DNA of 48,255 nucleotides from CAVPRW01 sp046727435 [NCBI: bacterium]. Its GTDB lineage: Bacteria; Tectomicrobia; Entotheonellia; J063. Of this stretch, positions 25,008-34,549 are shown piece by piece. The number at the start of each line of letters is the position of its first letter. Within the stretch, counting starts at the first letter, position 1. The DNA lies in contig JBKPCR010000213.1 of assembly GCA_046727435.1 (NCBI GenBank), forward strand, positions 1 through 48,255, read 5' to 3'. Position numbers and translations under genes: made by a program. The notes under the pieces are model-generated. The model had not been told where the DNA came from and searched no databases. It saw only the letters and a program-made list of their open reading frames with translations.

Positions 25008-26870
25008 CTACGGCCTGAAGGATCTCCCATCGGTCTGCCAGTCCCAACCCGCCGCTTCCAGCTCCAGCAGGGCGGCAAACCGTCCGCCTCGGCTGATGAG
25101 CTCCTCTGGCGGACCCTCTTCCACGATCTGACCCGCCTCCATGACCAGGACCCGATCGGCTTCTTGTGCCGTGGCCAGGCGATGGGCCACGGTGAGCACG
25201 GCGCGGCCACTGCCAATGACTGCCTCGCGGATGGCACCTCGAACGGCGGCCTCGCTGGCACTATCGATCGCGGCCGTGGCCTCATCCAGCAAGAGCACGG
25301 CCGGGTCCCACACCAGGGCCCGGGTGAGGGCGAGCAACTGACGCTGTCCAGCCGAGAGTTGCACACCGCTGCCCAACGGCGTGTCATACCCCTGCGGCAA
25401 CGCCTGGATGAAGGCGTCCGCCCCTGCGATGGCCGCGGCCCGCTGCACGGCCTCTCGGGGCACCGCCCCATCACCCAACGTGAGATTGTCGAACACCGTC
25501 CCGCGGAACAGTTGCACCACCTGTTGGACTACCCCCATCGCACGCCGGCGCTCGTCGTCGGTTAACGATGTGGGGTCGGCGCCAGCCACCCGGACGGTCC
25601 CGCTCCACGGGGCGTAGAGTCCGCCCAGCAGGTGCAAGACGCTGCTCTTCCCGGCGCCCGTCCGTCCCACCAAGACGATATGCTCCTCCGGCTGCACCGC
25701 CAACGACACGCCACGCAGCACGGGGCGGTTGGACAGGTAGCCAAAGCTCACCTCTCGCATCTTGATGGTGGCGCGGCTTCGGGATGGAGGCTGGTGCTGG
25801 CTCCTGGGCGCACGCTCCGCGGACGGCAGCGCCAGCACCTGGAAGATGCGCTCCAGCCCCGCCAGGGCGGCCTGGACGGTCTGCCACTCGTTGCCCAGGG
25901 TCATGATCGGGACAAAAAAGCGTTGCAAGAGCAGGACAAAGGCGGTGAGCGTGCCCAGCGAGATGTTCAGGGACGCCAGCAGGTCCTGGCCCGCCACCCC
26001 GACCCAGAGCACGAGGGCCATCGCCAGAGCCGACACGATCACCATCAGGGGGATGTAGAGGGCGGAGAACACGGTGGCGCGATTGTAGGCGGCCACGCCG
26101 TCGCGGAGTGCCGCTCGGAAGCGGGCGATAAAGGCGGCCTCGCCGCCGAGCGCACGAATCACCTCCACACCACCCAGCGTCTCCTGGAGGTGGGTATTTT
26201 GCAGACCGACCGCCTGGCGGCTGGCGCGTTCGGCATCGCGAACACGCACCTGGAACGCTCGGGTCACCAGCACCACCGGCACCACCGGCAGCGCCGCCAC
26301 CAGCGACAGCAGCGGGCTGAGGGCCACCATGGCCGCGGCCATGGTGGCCAGGCGGACCACACCCAGCAGGACCGTGGCCCCGCTCGTTCCACTGGCGACA
26401 CCCCCTGAGGAGGCCACTGCCCCGGCCACTGCGGTCGTGAAGAGCGTCGACACGGTTTCCACATCCGCGGTGCAGCGGCTGATGGTATCCCCCAGGGGGG
26501 TGCGGTCATAATAACTCATGGGTAATGTGAGCAGGTGGCTGAAGAGCTGCACCCGCAGTCGTCGCAGCACACCCTGCGCAATGGTGGCCGTGAGATACTC
26601 GGTGAGAAACCCCATCACCTGCACGGCCGCCGTGGCCCCCAGGTACAGGGCCGCGATGGCGAGCAAGCCCTCGGACCGGCCGTGGGCCAGCGGCCCATCG
26701 ATGATCTTCTGCACTAGGAGCGGCGGAGCCAACTCCAACACCGCGCCCAGGAGCACCGAGACGCCTACCAGGGCGAGCCACCAGCGCCAGGGCTTGAGCA
26801 TGGCCCACAGCTGGCTGAGGGTCAGCCCACCGTGCTGTGGGGTTGCGGCAGAGGCGTGCGTGTGGGTCAT
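25008..26870 (-). CDS. ABC exporter half-transporter, catalytic-site subunit
   Basis: The 620-residue protein has six membrane helices (residues about 30-330) and a C-terminal ATPase. Walker A is GRTGAGKSS. The signature is LSAGQRQ rather than LSGGQ. Walker B with catalytic Glu is VLLLDEATAAID, and the H-loop is TVAHRLA. It is the partner of the half-transporter encoded 21 bp upstream. The pair resembles asymmetric exporters such as TM287/TM288 or BmrCD, with this subunit supplying the intact Walker B. The substrate is unknown; it is probably drug- or lipid-like. Confidence 0.88.
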   Translation of the reverse strand: MTHTHASAATPQHGGLTLSQLWAMLKPWRWWLALVGVSVLLGAVLELAPPLLVQKIIDGPLAHGRSEGLLAIAALYLGATAAVQVMGFLTEYLTATIAQGVLRRLRVQLFSHLLTLPMSYYDRTPLGDTISRCTADVETVSTLFTTAVAGAVASSGGVASGTSGATVLLGVVRLATMAAAMVALSPLLSLVAALPVVPVVLVTRAFQVRVRDAERASRQAVGLQNTHLQETLGGVEVIRALGGEAAFIARFRAALRDGVAAYNRATVFSALYIPLMVIVSALAMALVLWVGVAGQDLLASLNISLGTLTAFVLLLQRFFVPIMTLGNEWQTVQAALAGLERIFQVLALPSAERAPRSQHQPPSRSRATIKMREVSFGYLSNRPVLRGVSLAVQPEEHIVLVGRTGAGKSSVLHLLGGLYAPWSGTVRVAGADPTSLTDDERRRAMGVVQQVVQLFRGTVFDNLTLGDGAVPREAVQRAAAIAGADAFIQALPQGYDTPLGSGVQLSAGQRQLLALTRALVWDPAVLLLDEATAAIDSASEAAVRGAIREAVIGSGRAVLTVAHRLATAQEADRVLVMEAGQIVEEGPPEELISRGGRFAALLELEAAGWDWQTDGRSFRP

Positions 26871-26891
26871 CGGGTGTCCCCCTGCGTCACA

Positions 26892-28763
26892 TTACGTTGC
26901 GCTGACCAGACGCTGCGCCCGGTAGATGCGGGCGTACAGCCCATGGCCGGCGCTGAGCTCGGCGTGGGTTCCTTGCTCGAGCACGCGGCCATGGTCCAGC
27001 ACCACCACCAGATCGGCCTGGGGAAATGCCGACAGTCGGTGCGAGCACAGCACGATCGTGCACCGCTGTGCGTACGGCTGCGACGGCCCGAAGAGCTGTC
27101 GCAAGGCCGCGACGATCTTGGCTTCCGTGTCCAGGTCCAGGGCCGAGAATGGATCATCCAGGACCAGCAGCCCTGGAGCCCGTGGGCCGGAGGCCGCCAT
27201 CGCCCGGGCCAGGGCAATGCGCTGGCGCTGGCCGCCGGACACGCGGATGCCCCGTTCGCCAATTTCCGTCTCCAGGCCTGCCGAAAAGGTGCGCAGGTCT
27301 GCACTCAGGGCGGCGCAGGACATGGCCCATTCTGGGACCTGGCCATCTCTCGTGCCATCGCGGGCGTGGTCCTGAGTCTGACGCAGGGTGACCGAGCCCA
27401 GCAAGATGTTGTCGCGGACGGTGCCTGAAAAGAGGAAAGGGTCCTGGGCTAAATATCCCGTACGGGCGGCACGCTCGGCCACCGGAATGTCGTCCAGGGG
27501 ACGGCCATCCAACAGCACCTGGCCCGATTCTAAGGGATACAGGCCCAGCAGGGCCCTGGCCAGCGCGCTTTTACCTGAGCCCACGGGCCCCGTGACCGCG
27601 ACCAGGGCACCAGCGGGAATATCCAGCCAGATGTCGTGCAACGCTGGAGCGGTAGCGGTCGAGTATCGGAAGGTCACGCCGTGCAAGGAAACCGCCACCG
27701 GTCCGATGGACACGCTGGGCGGTTCAGGCATCGGCTCCTGCATCCCGGCGATATGGCCGGCACGGAAGGAGGCCCAAGGTGGCTCGCTGGAGAGCAGTAA
27801 GGGGCGAGCCAGGAGTGGACGGAGCCGCGCGTAGGCGGCGGCGCCGCCCTGGATGGAGTTGATCATCTGAGGCACCCGAAAGCCCCGGTTGACGAAGCGG
27901 AGATAGAGCTCCAGGTAGGCGATGAAGGCCCCCAGTGTCATGGCGCCGCTGACGACCTTCTCACCCCCTTGCCAGACCACCAGCAGGACGCCAGCGCTCA
28001 TCAGCGTGGTATAGACCGGCCGGAGTCCGCTGCGCAGCCGCACCAGGGCCAGGTTGGCGCCTGCTTGCTCTTCCGAAAGCATGTCGACACGCTCGACGGC
28101 GGCTCCCGTGCGACCAAACAGCCGAAGCACACGGAGACCGGCCAACTGCTCCTGGAGCGCCGTGGTCAGGGACGCGTTGGCTTGGCGGGAGGCCGTGGTG
28201 CGATCGGCGACCCACCGACCCGTCACCTTGGCCAGCAACATGGCCACGGGCACCGGCAGCAAGGCCAGCACAGTCAAGGGTAGGTCGTAGACCAGCATGG
28301 CCACCACGAGCGAGAGGGAAAACAGGACAGTGTCCCAGGTCTCGATGGTAAACTCGCGTAGGCCCACGCCCAGCACCTCGACGTCGCCGATAATGCGCGC
28401 CATCACGTCGCCCACAGGGGTGCGGTCGATCCGTGCCATCGGCCAGGCGATGACGCCGCGTAACGCATCCCCCCGGACATTGGCACGGATACGGCCGTTG
28501 GCCGTCATCAGCCACCAGCGCTTGGCGATACGGGGAACTTCGGTGAGTAGCGTGCCGCCAAAGAAGGCCAGGGCAGCCCAGCCCACCGTGCCTGGGCCCA
28601 CGTCACCCCGTTCAAACGCCAGAGCTGCATTGATCACCTGGCCTAGCAGGATCGCAGGCAGCACCACGGCGGTGTTCATGATGATTCCGGTAATAGAGCC
28701 GAGCACAAGCTGCCCTGCTACTTGCCGGAAGTATGGGCGCATCTCCCAGAGATAATAACTCAT
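26892..28763 (-). CDS. ABC exporter half-transporter, degenerate-site subunit
   Basis: The 623-residue protein has six membrane helices and an ATPase with Walker A GPVGSGKSA and canonical signature VSGGQRQR. In LLVLDDPFSALD an Asp replaces the catalytic Glu after Walker B. This is the expected non-hydrolysing site of a heterodimeric exporter. The ATG at 28763 is chosen (GGGGGAGG about 11 bases upstream); a GTG at 28808 would add 15 residues. It is transcribed just after the second MFS gene (118 bp gap). Confidence 0.87.
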   Translation of the reverse strand: MSYYLWEMRPYFRQVAGQLVLGSITGIIMNTAVVLPAILLGQVINAALAFERGDVGPGTVGWAALAFFGGTLLTEVPRIAKRWWLMTANGRIRANVRGDALRGVIAWPMARIDRTPVGDVMARIIGDVEVLGVGLREFTIETWDTVLFSLSLVVAMLVYDLPLTVLALLPVPVAMLLAKVTGRWVADRTTASRQANASLTTALQEQLAGLRVLRLFGRTGAAVERVDMLSEEQAGANLALVRLRSGLRPVYTTLMSAGVLLVVWQGGEKVVSGAMTLGAFIAYLELYLRFVNRGFRVPQMINSIQGGAAAYARLRPLLARPLLLSSEPPWASFRAGHIAGMQEPMPEPPSVSIGPVAVSLHGVTFRYSTATAPALHDIWLDIPAGALVAVTGPVGSGKSALARALLGLYPLESGQVLLDGRPLDDIPVAERAARTGYLAQDPFLFSGTVRDNILLGSVTLRQTQDHARDGTRDGQVPEWAMSCAALSADLRTFSAGLETEIGERGIRVSGGQRQRIALARAMAASGPRAPGLLVLDDPFSALDLDTEAKIVAALRQLFGPSQPYAQRCTIVLCSHRLSAFPQADLVVVLDHGRVLEQGTHAELSAGHGLYARIYRAQRLVSAT

Positions 28764-28882
28764 TAATGACAGATCCTCCCCCGATGTTTCGTCTTCCTCC
28801 GACTGCACAGGCGTGTTACTGCTCTCACATTCCCAAGCAGCCTCCTACCAGACCAGCCGTGACACGCACAGGGCTTTTTTCC

Positions 28883-30121
28883 CTATCTGCCCGCCACCTC
28901 TTCCGGAGGTTTGACCTGGCGGAACATCCACCATAGCGTCAGGTCATAGGCGATCTTGACGGTGCCGCCCACGAGGAATCGCGCGCCGGGTCCGATCGCC
29001 GTCCACAACGCTGTCCCCACCGACGGGCCGGCGGCGAGCCCGGCGCTCCGGGTCACGGTCGCGGCGCTCGCCATGGCGGTTTGTTCTGCGGGTGCGACGA
29101 CCGCCATCGTGTAGGACTGGCTGGTTGGTGCGTCCATCTGCACGAAGAAGGCCCGCAGCAACCAGAGGGCGATGGCCATCCAGGCGTCGGGCACGAACGG
29201 CACAGCGATCAGAAACAGGCTCGACGGGATGTGGGTGAAGACGATCGTGTTCAACAGCCCTATACGCCGGGCGAGACGGGCTGCGACCCACAGTGAGATC
29301 GCTGTTAAGGCATTCGACGCGAAGAACAGGGCCCCCAGGGAGCCGGGCTGAAGTCCAAAGCGCGTGAAAAACCAATAGGACGCCAGGCTCTGCACGATGA
29401 GCCCCGTGCCGAAGCTGTCGACCGTGAAGAGCCCCGCCAGGGTGAAGATGCGGCCCCGGGATGGCAGCGTGAACGGGTTCGTCCACCGCACCTCGCCGCT
29501 GGAGACTTCGACCCGGCGGGAGAGCCGGCTGTAAAAGAGTGCAGTGAGCACAGCCAGGACGGTATAGGCGACAAATACGGGGCGGAAGGAGGCGAGCGCT
29601 CCGAGTCCGAGCGCGCGCTGCAGCAGGGTCGGCATGCCAGAGGCGAGCGCTCCGAGGGAACCCGCGATGGTACCGGCGATGCTGCTCAGGGCGAAGAGAT
29701 CTGTGCGCCGTTGCGGTGTCACAGAGACGGCCAGGACGGCCTGTTCGAGCGGACCTGTGCCGCCTCCCCCGACGAACCCGCTGAGATTCCCCACGAAGGC
29801 GGCGATGAGCAGGACGGGGAAGCGCTCGCTTACCACGAGCAGAATCCCGGCGAGCGCCATGAGGCCGCTCAGGGTCACGAGGGTTCGGCGTCGCCCAACG
29901 GCATCGCCCAGCACCCCCGCCACGACGGCGGCGAGCGCCGCCCCCACGGCGCCGACGGTTAAGAAGGCGCCCACCTGCACCAGCGCGAAGCCGTGCAGGC
30001 CGAGATAGATCGCGATGAGGACCGCGACCGCACTCTGGGCAAAGCTGCGCGTGGCCCGGGCCGCCATCGCCATCCTGGCGTCCCACTCGACCCAGCTCAG
30101 ACGGCCGGCTTCAGTCCCCAT
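28883..30121 (-). CDS. MFS transporter, copy 2 of 3
   Basis: The 412-residue protein is a close relative of copy 1. It shares TVDSFGTGL-VQSLASYWFF, RAFFVQMDAPTSQSYTMAVV, KIAYDLTLW and the end RQVKPPEE, and has GDAVGRRRTLV in the loop between helices 2 and 3. The ATG at 30121 follows GGAGA by seven bases; a TTG at 30127 is also possible. It precedes the heterodimeric ABC exporter in the same direction and may be part of one export operon. Confidence 0.9.
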   Translation of the reverse strand: MGTEAGRLSWVEWDARMAMAARATRSFAQSAVAVLIAIYLGLHGFALVQVGAFLTVGAVGAALAAVVAGVLGDAVGRRRTLVTLSGLMALAGILLVVSERFPVLLIAAFVGNLSGFVGGGGTGPLEQAVLAVSVTPQRRTDLFALSSIAGTIAGSLGALASGMPTLLQRALGLGALASFRPVFVAYTVLAVLTALFYSRLSRRVEVSSGEVRWTNPFTLPSRGRIFTLAGLFTVDSFGTGLIVQSLASYWFFTRFGLQPGSLGALFFASNALTAISLWVAARLARRIGLLNTIVFTHIPSSLFLIAVPFVPDAWMAIALWLLRAFFVQMDAPTSQSYTMAVVAPAEQTAMASAATVTRSAGLAAGPSVGTALWTAIGPGARFLVGGTVKIAYDLTLWWMFRQVKPPEEVAGR

Positions 30122-30243
30122 CGTCAATCTCCGCTATCTCGTGCTGTCCGCCCAAGCGCGCGTTCAGCCAGTGAAGGGTCCAGTGAGTAGCCATACCTAC
30201 GCACTCTATGGGCAGGGCACAGGCCTGCAATGCCGCTGCGTCT

Positions 30244-30699
30244 TCAGTTCAAGGTCTCTCCGCTCCTCACCGCTCCAAGCGGGAGGGCCGGCGCGGTGGC
30301 GAAGTGTGCCGAGAGTGGCCCGGTCAGACTGCGCAGAAACGCCACGATCTCACAAGTCTCCTCGTCCGTGAGCGGACTGCCCAACTGCACGCGGGCCATC
30401 ACCTGCACGGCCTCCGTCAATGTCGCCACCGATCCATCGTGGAAATACGGCGGCGTCATCGCCACGTTGCGGAGGCTGGGGGCCTTGAAGACATAAAGAT
30501 CGGCGGGGTCTTTGGTCAGCCCGAAACGTCCCTGGTCAATCTCCTGGCTCCCGGTCGCCTTCCAGTATGCTTCCACGACCCCGAACTTCTGGAACAGCTG
30601 GCCGCCGATCCCGACCCCATTGTGGCAGGCAACGCAACCTCGGCTCATGAAGGAAATCTGTGGGGGGCTTCCCCCAACATCTCCATGCTCTCTGCTCAT
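30244..30699 (-). pseudogene. Cytochrome c peroxidase, C-terminal haem domain only
   Basis: The 151-residue frame has one haem-binding CVACH motif in FMSRGCVACHNGVGIGGQ, the typical MauG/CcpA surroundings (APSLRNVAMTPPYFHDGS), and VAFLRSLTGPL near the end. Full proteins of the family have about 330-350 residues, two haems and a signal peptide. Here the first haem domain and the signal are absent. The start codon overlaps the stop of the beta-propeller gene by one base (TGATG). Without export it could not be matured normally, so I treat it as a truncated gene. Confidence 0.65.
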
Positions 30700-31628
30700 C
30701 ACACACCCGTATCGACATAGACCGCTGCCCGATGGGTCTGCGGCATGAAGGCGTAGACCTTGTCCCTGTCAGCGTCGAGCGCGATCGTATGCGCGCCCCG
30801 CTCTGTCGCCACCGTCTCGATGCGTGCGAGCGTAGTAGTCTCAAAGACGTCGATGAGCCCGGGCTCACCGATGGCGACGCACAGGTGCCCGAGGCGTGCG
30901 TGGAGGAAGATGACGTCGGGCACGCCGCTCAACTCGTGCTCATCCAGCACCCGACCCGAACGCGCCTCCAGACACACGAGCTTCCCGGCGTCGCAGGCGC
31001 AGAACAGCCGTCCCTGGGCGCCGTCGAGATCGAGCCCATGCGGCCCGGCCGCCGGCACATCATAGACGCGGGCGATCTGCGTGGGGTACCGGGCCTCGAT
31101 GACGACGATCTGCGGGGGGTCGGCGATGTTCACAAAGAACACCTCCTGGTGCGGGTCGAACACGGTCCAGCGCGTGCGCCCAGGCACGGCCACGCTGGCC
31201 ACGAGGGCTCGCTTGTCCACGTCCACCAGCGACACCGTGTGAGAGCCTGGTTGCTGCGGATCGCCCACGTTGGCGGCCAACAGCAGGTTCCGCCCCGGAT
31301 CATAGGCTAGGCCGTTGGGGCCGATGCCGACCGGGACCTTCACCAGGGCCTCCTCGGCGTCAGGGGCAAAGATGCCCACTGTGTGTTCGCCGCGATTGGA
31401 GGTGAACACCAGCTGCCGTGCGTCGGACACCAGGGCCCCGGCCACGCCGGTTAGGCCGGCGATGGAGTGCAGATAGCGGTCCCTTTCACAGTCGATGACG
31501 TCGACGGCGTCATTGGCCGTGTGGGCCACGTATAGGCGCGTGCTGGCGCGGTGGACCGCCGCATGGTCAAAGCCTCCCGGCTGGCGGTGGGCCGGCAACG
31601 CAATATCGGTACGATGTTCGAGAGCCAT
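30699..31628 (-). CDS. YVTN/YncE-type beta-propeller protein
   Basis: The 309-residue protein is built of repeated about 40-residue blades with YVAHTANDAVDVID, VFTSNRGEHTVGIF, LLLAANVGDPQ and HTVSLVDVD patterns, as in YncE/YVTN propellers. No signal peptide is visible from the chosen ATG at 31628, which has AAGGAG eight bases upstream. Such proteins often accompany cytochrome c peroxidase/MauG-like proteins, and here the next gene is a remnant of one. Ligand unknown. Confidence 0.8.
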   Translation of the reverse strand: MALEHRTDIALPAHRQPGGFDHAAVHRASTRLYVAHTANDAVDVIDCERDRYLHSIAGLTGVAGALVSDARQLVFTSNRGEHTVGIFAPDAEEALVKVPVGIGPNGLAYDPGRNLLLAANVGDPQQPGSHTVSLVDVDKRALVASVAVPGRTRWTVFDPHQEVFFVNIADPPQIVVIEARYPTQIARVYDVPAAGPHGLDLDGAQGRLFCACDAGKLVCLEARSGRVLDEHELSGVPDVIFLHARLGHLCVAIGEPGLIDVFETTTLARIETVATERGAHTIALDADRDKVYAFMPQTHRAAVYVDTGV

Positions 31629-31876
31629 CGTGCGCTCCTTCGCATAAAGCCGCTCGTGAGGCCGTGCGCTGCGCCGGGGTTCAGCCCCCAAACAGGAGCC
31701 ATCCTCGTGCGGTCGACCCCAAGACGGCAAAGACCACCATGACATTCGAGTGCCAGAGGCATCATACCAGCGATGCCACCCCGAAGATGACAAGCCTTCG
31801 CACCCCAGTGACGGCGTGTCCCCGTGGGGGGGCAGGCCATGGCCGCTCAAGCGCGTTCTCATCAGGGCTGTCAAGA

Positions 31877-33073
31877 TCATCGGGCGCGTAGGATCAACCC
31901 TATGGCGGCACCTCCGGTCATGAGCGGCAAGGGGCTGAGGTGCCACAGCCCCATCGCCACCACGGTGCCCGCGGCCAGCGCCCCGGTGAGAGGGTCCGGG
32001 ATTGCAGAGGGCAGCATCCGCAGCACCGCCACGGCGGTCATGCCGATCACCGCCGGGCTGATGCCCTGCAGCGCCGCGTTCATCCAGGCCAGGCGTTTGA
32101 GGCGTCCCATCGCGGGCAACACCGCAAGCATCAGGATAAAGGACGGCAGGTAGACGGCTGCCGCCGCGACCATGGCACCCCCGATGGCGCCGACCTCATA
32201 GCCCACGAAGGCGGCCAGCATCACGATAGGCCCTGGGGTGAGTTGGCCGAGGGCGAGACCGTCCAGGAATTGCTGCGGCGTCAGCCAGTGCAAGTGGTTG
32301 ACGACTTGATCCTGTATAAACGCCAGGATGGTCAATCCGCCCCCAAAGGTCAAGGCCCCGACCTTGAGAAAGAAGAGCCCGATCTCCCAGAGGCCAGGGC
32401 TGAGGGACGTCACGGCGCGGTCGAGATCGGTGCCAGTGGCGGCAGGCATCGTCAACCACGCGCTCCCCCAATGGTGGGCACCATACAAGACCAGGATCAC
32501 CAGCGCTGAAACGATGCCCCAGGTGCGCGCGCCGTACAGCGCGACGCCCGCGGCACCGGCGAGGAGCAAGGTGGGGCCAATGCCCAAGGGCGTCAGGCCC
32601 ATAGCGAGAGCGGCGGCGACCGCGAGCAGGGCTTGCGTCCCATCGCGAACCGCCGCCCGGCCCAGCCGGTACACTGACATGGCGAACACCCCCACCACTA
32701 CGGGGCTCAGCCCATAGAACAGATGGCGGATGCGCGGCAGCGCGCCATAGTGCTCGTAGATCAAGGTCAAGGAGAGCAAGATACAAAACGCGGGCAGGAT
32801 GAAACCGAGGCCGGCGAGTACACCGCCCCACCACCCGGCACGGGTGTGGCCTAAGAAGATCCCGAGCTGGACCCCGCCAGGACCTGGCAAGGTGTTCACG
32901 AGCGCCATCCCCTCGAGAAACTGTTCCTTTGGTAACCAGGCCCGCTTTTCCTGGACCTCCGTCTGCATGATACCCACGGAGGCCGCCCCGCCGTAACTCA
33001 GAGCGCCGATCTTCAGGAAGGTCCCGATCACCTCCCGCCAGTGCTGTCGAAATCGTCCCGGCGTGGTCCTCAC
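31877..33073 (-). CDS. chrA: ChrA-type chromate transporter, copy 1
   Basis: The 398-residue protein has the two-fold repeated CHR domain. The first half has FLKIGALSYGGAASVGIMQT and NTLPGPGGVQLGIFLG; the second has FLKVGALTFGGGLTILAFIQ and GLALGQLTPGPIVMLAAFVG. Full-length ChrA exports chromate by proton-linked antiport. No chrB is next to it; its neighbours are the propeller gene (248 bp downstream) and the third MFS gene upstream. A second ChrA lies at 41228-42463. Confidence 0.9.
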   Translation of the reverse strand: MRTTPGRFRQHWREVIGTFLKIGALSYGGAASVGIMQTEVQEKRAWLPKEQFLEGMALVNTLPGPGGVQLGIFLGHTRAGWWGGVLAGLGFILPAFCILLSLTLIYEHYGALPRIRHLFYGLSPVVVGVFAMSVYRLGRAAVRDGTQALLAVAAALAMGLTPLGIGPTLLLAGAAGVALYGARTWGIVSALVILVLYGAHHWGSAWLTMPAATGTDLDRAVTSLSPGLWEIGLFFLKVGALTFGGGLTILAFIQDQVVNHLHWLTPQQFLDGLALGQLTPGPIVMLAAFVGYEVGAIGGAMVAAAAVYLPSFILMLAVLPAMGRLKRLAWMNAALQGISPAVIGMTAVAVLRMLPSAIPDPLTGALAAGTVVAMGLWHLSPLPLMTGGAAIGLILRAR

Positions 33074-33280
33074 AAGTATTCCCTCCTGCTCCCGTATGAC
33101 TTAGGATCGTGCCTGGTCCCCGTGGAGCTGCAACATACATGGGCGACTGCGATGTTGCGCGGTGCGATGAATAGCGCCTTCCAGCTTCCGTCCGCCTGTG
33201 AGGTCTTATCGTATGCTTCCTCATGTCGGTCTTAGGCCGTTCCGCCGGGGGCTCGGGCTGCTGCTTCGACCAGGAGCAGC

Positions 33281-34549
33281 TCATGAGGCGATGGTCTCTT
33301 GCCGCTCCTCCGGCGGCTTGATGGCCCGGAAGCTGCCGTAAAGGGTCAGGTCGTACACGCTTTTGAGCAGGCCTGCGAGCACAAAAGGCGCCCCCCACAG
33401 CGACGCGTTGAAGAGCACGCCGGTGAGCAGCGGCGCCCAAGCGCCGGCAATCGTGCGGGCGACACTGGTGAGGCCGGCTGCCGCCGAGCGCTCGTCGGGG
33501 TCGACGACGGCCATGGTGTAGGACTGGCGCGTCGGCACGTCCATCTGGGACAGGCTGAAACGCAACAAGAGCATGGCGATGACCAGTGGCAAGGTGGGCA
33601 TGAACGGCACCAGCATCAGGAAGATGTTCGACGGCAGGTGCGTCACCACCATGGTGTTGATGAGCCCGATGCGGGCCGCGATGCGCGCCGCCGCCAGTGC
33701 CGAGCATCCGGCAAAGAGATTCGCACCGAAGAAAATGCCCCCCAGAAGCGCCGGCTCGACGCCGAAGCGGGCGTGGAACCAATAAGCCATAAGGCTCTGG
33801 ACGACCAACCCGCCGCCGAAGGAATCGAGCATGAACAGCACCCCCAGCTTGAAGACGACCCCGCGCGAGCGGTGCAGCCCCAGGCGGCGCTTGGCGGGCG
33901 CGTTGACGACCGGAGCGACTTCCACCGCCGGCGACAGGCGCGTAAAGAACCAGCCCAGCAGCACCCCCAGGCCGGCGTAGCCGAGGAGGATCACCCGATA
34001 GCTGGCGAGGGGGGTGCTCCCCAGACCTTGCATCGCCTGGGCCAGCGCCCCGCCCCCCAGGGCCCCCAGCGCCGTGGCGAACGAGCCGACCAGGTTATAC
34101 CAGGCGAACACCGGCGTGCGGTGCTCATCGGTGGTGGTCTGTGGCAGGGCGGCCTGCTCAATGGACAAAAAAGGGCCCACCTCGCCGCCGCTCGGGCTCA
34201 TCGTCCCGATGAAGGCCGCCAGCACGAGCAGGGGCACAGCGCTGGAGACCCCGAAGACGACGCCCCCGAACACCATCAACCCGACGCCGAGGAGGAGCAT
34301 GTGCCGCCGTCCGAAGCGGTCGGCTACCGTCGCGATCCACAGGGAGAGTGTGGCATCCCCGACGAGGGTCAGCGTGAGCACGAGGCCAATCTGCCCGTCG
34401 GTCAGGCCGAGCGCCGCCAGGTAGAGGGCAAACATCACGGAGAGGAAGCCAAAGGCGAAGAGCCGCACCACGCGTGCGAGGATGAGCAGGTGCCCGTCGC
34501 GGGTGAGAGTGCGCAAGGCCTGAATTTCGAGCAGGCTCAAGAGCCGCAT
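33281..34549 (-). CDS. MFS transporter, copy 3 of 3
   Basis: The 422-residue protein is more diverged than copies 1 and 2 but keeps their signatures: LDSFGGGLVVQSLMAYWF, SQMDVPTRQSYTMAVVDPDE, KSVYDLTLYGSFRAIKPPEE and the helix 2-3 loop DRFGRRHMLL. The ATG at 34549 has GGAG about nine bases upstream. It overlaps the end of the small phosphatase-like frame. Confidence 0.88.
   Translation of the reverse strand: MRLLSLLEIQALRTLTRDGHLLILARVVRLFAFGFLSVMFALYLAALGLTDGQIGLVLTLTLVGDATLSLWIATVADRFGRRHMLLLGVGLMVFGGVVFGVSSAVPLLVLAAFIGTMSPSGGEVGPFLSIEQAALPQTTTDEHRTPVFAWYNLVGSFATALGALGGGALAQAMQGLGSTPLASYRVILLGYAGLGVLLGWFFTRLSPAVEVAPVVNAPAKRRLGLHRSRGVVFKLGVLFMLDSFGGGLVVQSLMAYWFHARFGVEPALLGGIFFGANLFAGCSALAAARIAARIGLINTMVVTHLPSNIFLMLVPFMPTLPLVIAMLLLRFSLSQMDVPTRQSYTMAVVDPDERSAAAGLTSVARTIAGAWAPLLTGVLFNASLWGAPFVLAGLLKSVYDLTLYGSFRAIKPPEERQETIAS

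Noticed and set aside
32196-33782. 528-codon minus-strand frame across chrA and the MFS gene
   Set aside because: It crosses two well-supported genes in another frame and has shadow-like Arg/His/Pro composition.
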